Of a stretch of 49,165 bases of DNA, positions 28,637 to 35,780 are shown in pieces. The notes beneath the pieces are model-generated. The model worked only from the letters and a program-made list of their open reading frames with translations, had not been told where the DNA came from and made no database searches. Made by a program: the position numbers and the translations under genes. How positions within the stretch are numbered: the first letter of the stretch is position 1; each line of letters begins with the position of its first letter. Source of the stretch: Vibrio brasiliensis LMG 20546 (lineage in GTDB: Bacteria > Pseudomonadota > Gammaproteobacteria > Enterobacterales > Vibrionaceae); the NCBI RefSeq assembly GCF_000189255.1, contig NZ_AEVS01000084.1, forward strand, positions 1 to 49,165, read 5' to 3'.

Positions 28637-30136
28637 TTACTCCTGGAGAACAACTTCAGGACGTTTCATCTTAAATGTCAAAACCAATAACGATAATGAA
28701 CAAAGAGCAGTGAGAAGTAACATAGCACTTGAGTAAGATGTCATAAAACCGTGAGTGACTATTTGTGCCGCTGCATCGGTACCCAGATCAAGCTGCTGTT
28801 CCAGAACTTTGGTAATTTGATTCAAGTCTCCAGTATGCACTGTTGATGCAACCGAGCTTCCTACCCCCGAAGAGATATTGTCTAAAAACTGACTATTGAA
28901 GATAGCGACACCGATAGCTAAACCAATAGAAGCGCCTGTATTTTGAATGGTTCCAATGTTTCCGATCGCGGCTCCAGTATAACTTTGGGGTACCGATGTG
29001 ACCGCTGCTGTCATCGATGGACTCAAAACACAGCCCCAACCTATCCCCATACAAAGGAATGAAACAAGAATGAAAGGTGTCGCCTCGTTGATTGTGAACT
29101 GTGCTTGTAGTGTCGCTGATGTAGCCAATAAAAGCAGTCCGACAATAATAATCGGTTTACATCCTAACTTATCGACAGCCTTACCCACAAAAGGAGAAAT
29201 AATAGCAACTCCTGCAGTGGTAGGGAGTAGCATGAAACCGATGTCTAATGCTGCTAAGTGTTGAATATTGGACAAGTACAGCGGCATCAAGAAAAACGCA
29301 AGGCTGTAAAAAGCTCCCAAAGTAAATGAAGCAATTGATGAAGAAGAAAACTGTGGGTTGCGTAAAATTCTGAAGTTGACAATAGGATCAACTGCTTTGC
29401 TTTCAACATAAACGAAACCTAAAGAAAACAAAGCGATTATGCCGACGAAAGAAAGGCTAGTTGATGATGCCCACCCCCAAGTAGAGCCCTGAGTAAATAG
29501 AACAGATAAACACCCAAGGATAAGGGTAACAAGTATAGCTCCAGGTATATCAAGACTCCCTTTGGCTTTTCCATGCTCAGGTTTTGGAATAGCAATTACA
29601 CAAGCAAACACAGATAGTATAATGATGGGGATATTGATATAGAAAATCCATCTCCATCCCATGTAATCCACGAGCAAACCGCCCAGAAACGGCCCCAGCG
29701 CTAAACCTAGTCCATTAATACCGAATAAAACACCTAACGCATGTCCCTGTTTATCGGCTGGAAATATGTGGGAAATGATCGCACCAGAGTTAGTAAAAAG
29801 TATTGCGCAAGAAATACCCTGAATTAGCCGAGCGATGATGAGGACATCAATATTTGGAGAGAGCGCAGCTAGAACGGAAGATAACCCGAAAACGATAACT
29901 CCCGTATAAAATACTCTCTCATGACTAAAAATGTCGCCTAAACGTCCCATCGTTACCATCATAGAGGAAAGCGCGATAACAAAAATATTCATTACCCACT
30001 GTAATAGTGAAAGCGAAGAAGAGAACTCGGCTTGGATATCGGGTAATGCTGTATTTACGATGGTAAAATCAACGCAACCTAAAAAGCTTGCTAAACCTAC
30101 ACCGAACAAGGCGAGGTTTGGGTTATTATTTAACAT
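28637..30136 (-). CDS. MFS drug/metabolite exporter, DHA2 (EmrB/QacA) type
   Basis: The 499-residue protein has about 14 hydrophobic segments. It carries the DHA2 landmarks: DFTIVNTALPDIQ in helix 1, MGRLGDIFSHERVF in the 2-3 loop, and GPFLGGLLVDYMGWRWIFYINIPI as motif C. These are proton-driven exporters of amphipathic compounds. It begins 17 bp after the cyclodipeptide synthase stop, is the last gene of that operon, and is the likely exporter of the pathway product (compare BcmT in bicyclomycin clusters). The body is less AT-rich than the three upstream genes. Confidence 0.9.
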   Translation of the reverse strand: MLNNNPNLALFGVGLASFLGCVDFTIVNTALPDIQAEFSSSLSLLQWVMNIFVIALSSMMVTMGRLGDIFSHERVFYTGVIVFGLSSVLAALSPNIDVLIIARLIQGISCAILFTNSGAIISHIFPADKQGHALGVLFGINGLGLALGPFLGGLLVDYMGWRWIFYINIPIIILSVFACVIAIPKPEHGKAKGSLDIPGAILVTLILGCLSVLFTQGSTWGWASSTSLSFVGIIALFSLGFVYVESKAVDPIVNFRILRNPQFSSSSIASFTLGAFYSLAFFLMPLYLSNIQHLAALDIGFMLLPTTAGVAIISPFVGKAVDKLGCKPIIIVGLLLLATSATLQAQFTINEATPFILVSFLCMGIGWGCVLSPSMTAAVTSVPQSYTGAAIGNIGTIQNTGASIGLAIGVAIFNSQFLDNISSGVGSSVASTVHTGDLNQITKVLEQQLDLGTDAAAQIVTHGFMTSYSSAMLLLTALCSLSLLVLTFKMKRPEVVLQE

Positions 30137-30153
30137 ATAGACTTATCCGGTTA

Positions 30154-30852
30154 TTATGCAGTTTTCAAGTAAGGAATATCATTGCTCGAGTTAGAGCTTT
30201 TCTTGAATCTCAATGAAAGCCAGTTCGCCTTATCAAAATTAGGCTTAACAAAAATATTATATGTAGCTTTCATTGCTTGCGACATTGGCTGTGGGTAGAT
30301 TATAAAATCATAGCCTTGTTTGGCCCATAAAGGCATTATTGCTGGACACTCTTCGATCAAGTACTCTAAGCCTCTATAAAAGCTATCCTCTATATCAAAG
30401 GGCTTGCCATTATTAACTCTCCTTTGTAGAAAGGTAAAGACTGTGCTGTTTATGCACTTTTTGTATTCATCATTTATATTGTACTCATGTTCTATTCTTT
30501 TTCGTTCGTTGTAATATTCTTCAGAGTCAATAATATCATCCCATCTGATTACTTCTAATTTGGGATTTATTGAATCTAGTAGCTCTCGGTTTCTGTCTAG
30601 CCAACTATCCCCCAAAGAATTTGCCTTTTCTCTCGCTGAAACTTCACAAGGACAATCAGTAAGATTATGTCTCTGTAGAGTATCGCCCAACATTATTGTA
30701 CAACTCGAAAATCCACTTTTATTTATTAATTCAATTGTAGAGCTTAATTTATCACCTTCGTGATATTTTTGACCGACACTGATGGCTAAAATACATTTTT
30801 TACCAACTAGCTCTTGTTTTTCTCCATCGTGTTTAAATCTTGCTTTTGTCAT
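30154..30852 (-). CDS. tRNA-dependent cyclodipeptide synthase (XYP type)
   Basis: CDPSs use two aminoacyl-tRNAs to form a cyclic dipeptide. The 232-residue protein fits the family length of roughly 200-300. Aligning by eye with AlbC, the catalytic serine S37 corresponds to S25 in LAISVGQKY, with Y30 matching the pocket Tyr. Y178 and E182 correspond to Y164 and E168 in GLEYLIEECPAIM. AlbC Y202-H203 corresponds to Y186-P187 in FIIYPQP, and N40 is replaced by Q28, which places it in the XYP rather than NYH subfamily. The block EEYYNERKRIEHEY matches the basic helix region. ATG 30852 follows AAGAAG; a TTG at 30873 is possible. The product is not predictable here. Confidence 0.85.
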   Translation of the reverse strand: MTKARFKHDGEKQELVGKKCILAISVGQKYHEGDKLSSTIELINKSGFSSCTIMLGDTLQRHNLTDCPCEVSAREKANSLGDSWLDRNRELLDSINPKLEVIRWDDIIDSEEYYNERKRIEHEYNINDEYKKCINSTVFTFLQRRVNNGKPFDIEDSFYRGLEYLIEECPAIMPLWAKQGYDFIIYPQPMSQAMKATYNIFVKPNFDKANWLSLRFKKSSNSSNDIPYLKTA

Positions 30853-30894
30853 GCCACTAACTTCTTTATACAAATGTCAATAATAATTAAAGAA

Positions 30895-31671
30895 CTAACT
30901 CCAGTATACTAGAGGCTTATTCTTATCTTGATATCCGATCCAGCACCCTAAAGATATCCTTTCAATATCCATACTTGGTCTAACAGCATGAATTTCATTA
31001 CTGTTTATAATTACCATCTCACCTGGTATCGGTTTGTACTTAACCCTTGCTGGGGGTAACATATCCCTGTCTATTCCGTATATTGAATCTCCTTTTAAAC
31101 TTTCATATTCACCTGGTGTTGGATATTGCTGCCAAGTTTCTAACTCTCCACCATCTCTAGGCATACTCAAATAAGTTATTGCAGCAAGTTGTTCGTTAAT
31201 AATGATATTGGACTCTTTATTTATATTTCTAAACAATTGATCTGTGTGTGGCTTAAGCTCCACGTTTTTCTCTAAGTATCGACAAGTACCGACAAAGAAC
31301 TTACTGCTATCATCTTGAAGCAATCTGGCTCCCCCTAACCATTTTTCTTCTAAAACTAGTCTGAGTTCATCTATTGGCGATATGTAAGGCGATGCAATTT
31401 TTCTAAATCTATTAATATGAAATATAGATTCATCATGGTATGTTTTTCTTTGTTCTTCGGTGCTTACTTCCGTATATGCCGGACCAATTTTTTTGAACTG
31501 ACTTGCTAGAGAGTGACTATTTTTTAGAGGCGAGTTAATAATTCTTTCTAATAAGTATTGAATCGTTTCTTTAGGAATGAAATTCTCAATAACAATGGCA
31601 CTGCATTCTTTGTTTATTAGAGACATAATATGAGACATTTCTAGGCTATCTTTAGAAACTCTAATGATCAT
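30895..31671 (-). CDS. 2-oxoglutarate/Fe(II)-dependent oxygenase
   Basis: The 258-residue protein has a double-stranded beta-helix oxygenase core in its second half. The metal triad reads H142-x-D144 (LKPHTDQLF) and H228 (NSNEIHAVRP), with R238 (ERISLGCWIGY) as the likely 2-oxoglutarate ligand. GGELETWQQYP and PGEMVIINS match the prolyl-hydroxylase-like 2OG-FeII_Oxy layout. The ATG at 31671 follows AGGA. It sits between the regulator and the cyclodipeptide synthase, 42 bp before the latter, so it probably oxidises the cyclic dipeptide. The reaction (hydroxylation, desaturation or ring change) is unknown. Confidence 0.83.
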   Translation of the reverse strand: MIIRVSKDSLEMSHIMSLINKECSAIVIENFIPKETIQYLLERIINSPLKNSHSLASQFKKIGPAYTEVSTEEQRKTYHDESIFHINRFRKIASPYISPIDELRLVLEEKWLGGARLLQDDSSKFFVGTCRYLEKNVELKPHTDQLFRNINKESNIIINEQLAAITYLSMPRDGGELETWQQYPTPGEYESLKGDSIYGIDRDMLPPARVKYKPIPGEMVIINSNEIHAVRPSMDIERISLGCWIGYQDKNKPLVYWS

Positions 31672-31702
31672 AAAAATCCTTTTTATTAGTTATGTTTTAA
31701 AT

Positions 31703-32350
31703 TTATTGCAACAACGTTTCTGGCGCTTTTTTATGTAAACCCAGTTCAATGCCTTTAATCATTAGCTCATTGCTCGATTGACAACCAAGCTTATCTTTGA
31801 TGATTGATATGTGAGCGTCGAATGTTTTAATAGATATGCCAAGTGAGTCAGATATAAACTTTCTTTTATACCCATTCAAAAATAAAAATAGAACCTCTTT
31901 TTCTTTTACGGTTAGTTTCTTTAATGTAACTCCACAACTGATATTATGAATCATTGTGGGTGATTGTTTTAATATAGAGGCACCATCAAAGAAGCCAAAT
32001 TTCATTGCATTCGCAGCAACGCCTGCGACATTGCCATGAATATCAAAAATTCTTCTCTTTCTAACATAAAGATTAAAGCGCTCTCCATTTGAATCAATTA
32101 TAGGTTCAAAGATGTCATAATCACTACCAGACAATATGTCTTTGTCGTGAGAACGATAAATCTGTGAAAATATTTTCCAAGGCATATCTTCATCCAAGCA
32201 ACCTATAACTTCATCTATGTTGGGCTTTCCTGAAAGTTTTATGTACTCTTGGTTACACGCTACAATTTTATAATTTTTATCCTTAATAAAGAGTACTCCA
32301 TTGGGAAAATCAATGACTCTTTTATTTATGAAATACTCAATGGTTTCCAT
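31703..32350 (-). CDS. PAS-LuxR transcriptional regulator
   Basis: The 215-residue protein has an N-terminal PAS-like sensor (about residues 15-118: GVLFIKDKNYKIVACNQEYIKLSG, ending with RIFDIHGNVAGVAANA). Its C-terminal LuxR/GerE helix-turn-helix runs from about residue 146: LTVKEKEVLFLFLNGYKRKFISDSLGISIKTFDAHISIIKDKLG. There is no receiver or autoinducer domain. It is the first gene of the insert operon, 31 bp ahead of the oxygenase, and is probably a pathway-specific regulator. A perfect dyad lies about 80 bp upstream of its start. The gene is strongly AT-rich compared with the flanking chromosome. Confidence 0.85.
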   Translation of the reverse strand: METIEYFINKRVIDFPNGVLFIKDKNYKIVACNQEYIKLSGKPNIDEVIGCLDEDMPWKIFSQIYRSHDKDILSGSDYDIFEPIIDSNGERFNLYVRKRRIFDIHGNVAGVAANAMKFGFFDGASILKQSPTMIHNISCGVTLKKLTVKEKEVLFLFLNGYKRKFISDSLGISIKTFDAHISIIKDKLGCQSSNELMIKGIELGLHKKAPETLLQ

Positions 32351-32431
32351 TTTTATAATCCAACTGCCGACTTAAAAGTTGTATGTTTGTTAATTTTGTT
32401 GGGATACTACATCAGCTGAAATTCAATGAGA

Positions 32432-32448
32432 ATAGGGAGAACCCCTAT
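32432..32448. promoter_or_regulatory. 17-bp inverted repeat upstream of the PAS-LuxR gene
   Basis: ATAGGG-N5-CCCTAT is a perfect 6-5-6 dyad about 82 bp upstream of the regulator start, in the only sizeable non-coding gap of the insert. Size and position suit an operator for the PAS-LuxR protein. A TATATA run beside it may be part of the promoter. Confidence 0.45.
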
Positions 32449-32496
32449 ATATGGAAATTAAATTAACATTTTGTTACATTATTGTTTCTATCAATT

Positions 32497-32621
32497 AAAG
32501 AGCCAGCTCGAACGAGCTGGCTCTTTGAGCATTTAGATCATTGATTAAGTCTTAAATCGACTTCCACCGCTAGCGCGACAGAGGCGCCAACCATTGGGTT
32601 ATTGCCCATCCCAATAAAGCC
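32497..32621. repeat. Direct repeat, right copy: terminator and 3' end of intact GGGtGRT gene
   Basis: This copy is the partner of 28467-28591. Here it holds an 11-bp perfect terminator stem (GAGCCAGCTCG, loop AA, CGAGCTGGCTC) and the true C-terminal codons of the GGGtGRT gene. The two copies bracket the CDPS operon and define an insert of about 3.9 kb. Confidence 0.85.
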
Positions 32622-33512
32622 CATCATAGCAACGTGAGCTGGTACGGAAGAGCTGCCAGCGAACTGTGCGTCGGCGTGCATTCGACCCATAGTATCTGTC
32701 ATCCCGTAGCTTGCCGGGCCTGCTGCGACATTATCTGGATGGAGAGTGCGGCCTGTTCCGCCGCCAGAAGCAACGGAAAAGTAGCCTTTATTTTGACTGA
32801 GTCTCTCAGATTTATAGATACCCGCGACTGGGTGTTGGAAGCGAGTAGGGTTGGTTGAGTTACCTGTAATACTCACATCTACCTGTGCAGCGTGCATGAT
32901 CGCGACGCCTTCACGTACATCATCGGCACCGTAACACAAGATCTCTCCGCGCTCGCCTTGACTAAAGCGTTTACGACTCACTTCATTCAGTTCCCCCGTC
33001 GCATAATCATATTGAGTACGCACATAGGTAAAACCATTGATGCGTGAGATCAGATAGGCCGCATCCTTACCTAACCCGTTGAGGATGACTTTGAGTGGTG
33101 ACTTTCTCGATTTATTGGCGTTGAGCGCGATTTTAATCGCCCCTTCCGCAGCGGCGAATGACTCATGACCGGCAAGGAAGGCGAAGCACTGAGTGTCTTC
33201 ATTGAGTAAGCGCGCTGCTAATGCCCCATGACCTAAACCGACTTCACGCTGGGCTGCAACACTACCGGGTTTGCAAAATGCCTGAAGACCCTGTCCAATA
33301 ATGGAAGCGGCTTCAGCTGCAGTTGCTGCTTTACGGTAGAGGGCAAGAGCTGTACCCAGTGTATAGGCATCACAAGCATTATCGAACGCGATAGGTTGGG
33401 TATCTAAAACCAGCTTTTTAGGGTCGATACCCATTTCGATGCAGTAGTTATGCGCCTCTTCCACAGAGAGGAAATTCATTTCATTTAGCAGTGTTTGAGT
33501 TGTAATGGTCAT
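32538..33512 (-). CDS. GGGtGRT family protein
   Basis: The 324-residue protein carries the family signature GGGTGRT at about residue 250 (SVASGGGTGRTLHPDN), with a Gly-rich C-terminus (HVAMMGFIGMGNNPMVGAS). The family has no established reaction that I know of, and it is often found next to a NifU-like scaffold, as here: its ATG behind GAGGAATT lies 15 bp after that gene's stop. It is part of the unit behind the fluoride riboswitch. The last 84 coding bases lie in the repeated segment, so its 3' end may have been replaced when the insert arrived. Confidence 0.82.
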   Translation of the reverse strand: MTITTQTLLNEMNFLSVEEAHNYCIEMGIDPKKLVLDTQPIAFDNACDAYTLGTALALYRKAATAAEAASIIGQGLQAFCKPGSVAAQREVGLGHGALAARLLNEDTQCFAFLAGHESFAAAEGAIKIALNANKSRKSPLKVILNGLGKDAAYLISRINGFTYVRTQYDYATGELNEVSRKRFSQGERGEILCYGADDVREGVAIMHAAQVDVSITGNSTNPTRFQHPVAGIYKSERLSQNKGYFSVASGGGTGRTLHPDNVAAGPASYGMTDTMGRMHADAQFAGSSSVPAHVAMMGFIGMGNNPMVGASVALAVEVDLRLNQ

Positions 33513-33527
33513 AATAAATTCCTCTAC

Positions 33528-34220
33528 TTAGTCTTGGCGTGGATTAACAGTTTTAACCGCTTCATCAAAGCGACCATAGGTGCCTTTTGAATTAGCCAGA
33601 GCCTCATCAGCAGTAACACCATTGCTGATTTGAGCCATCATTTTTCCTAAGTTGAGGTACTCGTAGCCGATAATTTCCCCATCTTCATCCAGCGCCAGCT
33701 GAGTGACATATCCTTCTGCCACCTCCATATAACGAGGCCCCTTAATACGGGTCGAATAGCTTGTGCCGACCTGACTGCGTTGAGTTTTGCCCAGATCTTC
33801 CAGCGCTGCGCCTACTTCGAGTCCACCCTCAGAGAAGGCTGATTGAGTCCGACCATAAGCAAACTGAAGGAATATCTCTCTCATTGCCACGTTGATAGCA
33901 TCGCAAACGAGATCGGTATTCATCGCTTCTAGAATGGTTTTGCCAGTAAGGATTTCTGATGCCATCGCTGCGGAGTGAGTCATACCAGAGCAGCCGATTG
34001 TCTCGATTAACACTTCTTCGACGATGCCATCTTTTACGTTGAGAGTGAGTTTAGCTGCCCCTTGCTGCGGAGCACATGCGCCTACGCCATGGCTCAGACC
34101 TGAGATAGCGATAACATCTTTGGGATTAACCCAGCGACCTTCGACAGGGATAGGTGCAGATGGGTGTAAGTCGCCCCGTTGAATTGGGCACATAGATTGA
34201 AGTTCGTGAGCGTATTGCAT
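33528..34220 (-). CDS. NifU/IscU-like iron-sulfur cluster scaffold protein
   Basis: The 230-residue protein has cysteines placed as in NifU N-terminal/IscU domains: QSMCPIQRGD, GVGACAPQQGAAKL and ETIGCSGMTHSAAMASEILTGKT. The C-terminal half (YMEVAEGYVTQLALDEDGEIIGYEYL) is an added domain not found in IscU. I chose the ATG at 34220, directly behind GAGGAAAACGAC. The open frame continues upstream to 34283, but that part lies inside the structured leader. It is the first gene of the riboswitch-controlled unit and likely acts with the GGGtGRT protein in metal-cluster chemistry. Confidence 0.82.
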   Translation of the reverse strand: MQYAHELQSMCPIQRGDLHPSAPIPVEGRWVNPKDVIAISGLSHGVGACAPQQGAAKLTLNVKDGIVEEVLIETIGCSGMTHSAAMASEILTGKTILEAMNTDLVCDAINVAMREIFLQFAYGRTQSAFSEGGLEVGAALEDLGKTQRSQVGTSYSTRIKGPRYMEVAEGYVTQLALDEDGEIIGYEYLNLGKMMAQISNGVTADEALANSKGTYGRFDEAVKTVNPRQD

Positions 34221-34333
34221 GTCGTTTTCCTCGAAAAAGGAAAACAGGTGTAGAGCGGAACTCATGAGCAAACTACAGTTCATCGCTTCCCGGGTTGGAA
34301 GTGATTCAACAGATACACCTGTTTTCAGAAACT
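34221..34333 (-). promoter_or_regulatory. Riboswitch expression platform with SD-covering hairpin
   Basis: Read on the minus strand, this leader has three competing stems. A 12-bp stem pairs 34314-34325 with 34241-34252 (TACACCTGTTTT). An 8-bp stem pairs 34330-34337, which overlaps the aptamer 3' end, with 34273-34280 (CTACAGTT). A 7-bp stem pairs 34239-34245 with 34224-34230 (GTTTTCC / GGAAAAC) and covers the ribosome binding site. The 12-bp stem shares bases with the SD hairpin and crosses the 8-bp stem, so they exclude each other. This fits a translational ON switch. Confidence 0.65.
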
Positions 34334-34382
34334 GTAGGAGTCATCAGCCGATTGGCGGTTAAGTAGGTGGAACCCCATCACC
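34334..34382 (-). promoter_or_regulatory. Fluoride (crcB) riboswitch aptamer
   Basis: On the minus strand the 49-nt segment starts GGTGATGGGGTTCCACC, then AACCGCC, a short loop, and GGCTGATGACTCCTAC. This matches the known crcB aptamer layout: GGCGAUG...CGCC stem, AAAC-GCC hairpin, GGCUGAUG, and a 3' CUCCUAC pairing as a pseudoknot with the first loop (here GGGGT with ACTCC). It lies upstream of the NifU-like gene on the same strand. In other bacteria this aptamer usually precedes fluoride exporters, so the downstream genes are an unusual pairing. Confidence 0.88.
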
Positions 34383-34678
34383 TTGGTTAGGATTGTAGAT
34401 CTAAGTCACATTTCTATACAAGGGTTTCCTCTAGAACCGTTGAGCATAAAAATGTCGCGCTTTATGTGTTTTTTGGGATTGGCGGCTTTACTTGTCATTT
34501 TTATGAGCTGCGATAGCCGATACATCTTTTCCGGCCTTCTTTGCCGCTGTTACAGATTGCTATGAACTGGGGGAAGTCTGCTAATGGAACTGCCAAACTT
34601 TGGAGTTGGGAATGTGTAGGTAGCGCGTGTTTTAGTACCAAAACTTAGTACAAATAGCTTAAACCTAGATGTAGAAAT
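34383..34678. other. Spacer between riboswitch and island edge
   Basis: Apart from the candidate promoter this stretch has only a 60-codon plus-strand frame (34383-34565), with a hydrophobic segment but no ribosome binding site or recognisable domain. I see no supported gene. Confidence 0.4.
34392..34421 (-). promoter_or_regulatory. Candidate promoter for the riboswitch unit
   Basis: On the minus strand a TTGTAT (-35, 34421-34416) and TACAAT (-10, 34397-34392) are 18 bp apart. Transcription would start just before the aptamer at about 34385. The match is moderate. Confidence 0.45.
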
Positions 34679-34680
34679 AC

Positions 34681-34715
34681 AAAAAGGGCGATAACTCAGA
34701 GAGTTACCGCCCTTT
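34681..34715 (-). terminator. Terminator at the left island edge, probable original ssrA terminator
   Basis: On the minus strand it reads AAAGGGCGGTAACTC, loop, then GAGTTATCGCCCTTTTT. It lies just beyond the left att core and points away from where ssrA would be in the uninterrupted chromosome. It therefore fits the native ssrA terminator separated from its gene by the island. Confidence 0.7.
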
Positions 34716-34723
34716 CCAAACGT

Positions 34724-34737
34724 TTGGTGGAGCTGGC
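34724..34737. repeat. attL of ssrA island
   Basis: The 14-bp TTGGTGGAGCTGGC is identical to 47196-47209 at the ssrA 3' end. Beyond it, AATTGAATCCGGCG partly resembles the next ssrA bases (GTTGAACCCGCG), so the att site may be longer and diverged. Confidence 0.8.
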
Positions 34738-34943
34738 AAAAATTGAATCCGGCGGCACGATAATCTTTGTAAAAGCCTAGTCCTACCTGCTCTTAGGACG
34801 GTTTTGAGTAGGCGAGCTATGTCTTAAAAATCGTGACACCTTCTCGTAAATCGTTGCTCATTAGCCTAGCGCCTCTCTGTCCTGCCCTTCAATGAGCGGT
34901 TGATGATTCTGTGGAGCTCTTCAAGAAAAAGTTGGACGCCGGT
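34738..34943. other. Island left end, non-coding
   Basis: This roughly 200-bp stretch inside the island has no supported gene. TCCTACCTGCTCTTAGGA forms a small imperfect dyad near 34780-34800. Confidence 0.35.
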
Positions 34944-35780
34944 TCAACTCCCTATTTGAGGAAGTAGTTCATCAATAACTTGGCAGAACACTTCTCTATT
35001 AATGCCATTTGGGAGTTCGCATTGTTCAAGGAAGCTTCTTAGTATTACATGGTTGACAGCGATGTATATGTAGTCGTTATCTCTTGCATGTGATACGAAG
35101 CTGAGTACTTTTTGAGTAGGGGTTACGATAGAGCTCCATAATGCGAGTTCTCTTATCAAAGACGAAATCTCATCTTCTTCGATGGCATCAATAGGGCAGT
35201 AAAAGACCGATTGTGAGCCAAGGTAAGAGTGCTTAAACCGCTCATCTGCGCTTGATAGCCACCTGATCCAAAAGGCTTCAAAGGAGTCCTTATTTAAAGA
35301 ATCAATAAACTCCCCTGTACGTATCGTGTCACGACAAAAGAACTCGGCTATCAGTCTATGTCGAGCATCCTGAGGATCTTCAGGAATTGGTACTAGCTTA
35401 AGGTTTTCATTGTTCTTTTTGGCGTAGATCCACTGCATACCTGCTTCTAAATGCTCAATACGGTAACACTCTGTGGTACCTTGCTCTGGTTTGGGATTTT
35501 CATCACTCCAGTCCGTACAAAGCCACTTCTTGAACGTGATTTTGAACTCTTTTTCAATGGCCTTTGCATCAGCTTGATTTCTACAGCAGAGAGCAACGGA
35601 TTGAGCATAATCGGGTGTATAAAGGTTTTTATAAGAGCGTGTAAGATTATAGATCCTTGAGTACTGCAGCTTTCCATCTGCCTTTCTTTTGGTCTTAATC
35701 GAGTTAGCATGCCCGACTTTGAAAAGGCCCTGTGATGGGCATACAAGTACGTAAAAGTAATAGTTGTCATTGCCAGTCAT
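34944..35780 (-). CDS. GIY-YIG-like (MUG113/T5orf172-type) protein
   Basis: The 278-residue protein opens YYFYVLVCPSQGLFKVGHANSIKTK. This resembles the MUG113/T5orf172 variant of the GIY-YIG nuclease fold, in which the second motif is (F/Y)KVG or (I/V)KIG. A later conserved-looking block is AKAIEKEFKITFKKW, where the Glu is a candidate metal ligand. The C-terminal two thirds are not recognised. Its start overlaps the end of the next GIY-YIG gene by 4 bases (ATGA), so they are one unit. Host function is unknown; mobile-element nuclease or defence are both possible. Confidence 0.55.
   Translation of the reverse strand: MTGNDNYYFYVLVCPSQGLFKVGHANSIKTKRKADGKLQYSRIYNLTRSYKNLYTPDYAQSVALCCRNQADAKAIEKEFKITFKKWLCTDWSDENPKPEQGTTECYRIEHLEAGMQWIYAKKNNENLKLVPIPEDPQDARHRLIAEFFCRDTIRTGEFIDSLNKDSFEAFWIRWLSSADERFKHSYLGSQSVFYCPIDAIEEDEISSLIRELALWSSIVTPTQKVLSFVSHARDNDYIYIAVNHVILRSFLEQCELPNGINREVFCQVIDELLPQIGS

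Noticed and set aside
28467-32621. Composite transposon or IS pair around the CDPS operon
   Set aside because: The flanking repeats are gene-end sequence with a terminator, contain no transposase or terminal inverted repeats, and differ by 8 bases.
34221-34283. Longer start for the NifU-like gene (21 extra residues)
   Set aside because: The extra part lies in the structured leader, while the ATG at 34220 has an ideal GAGGAAAA. The added residues do not look like family sequence.
34383-34565. 60-codon plus-strand frame with a hydrophobic stretch, divergent from the riboswitch
   Set aside because: No ribosome binding site, no recognisable domain, and it overlaps the candidate promoter of the minus-strand unit.
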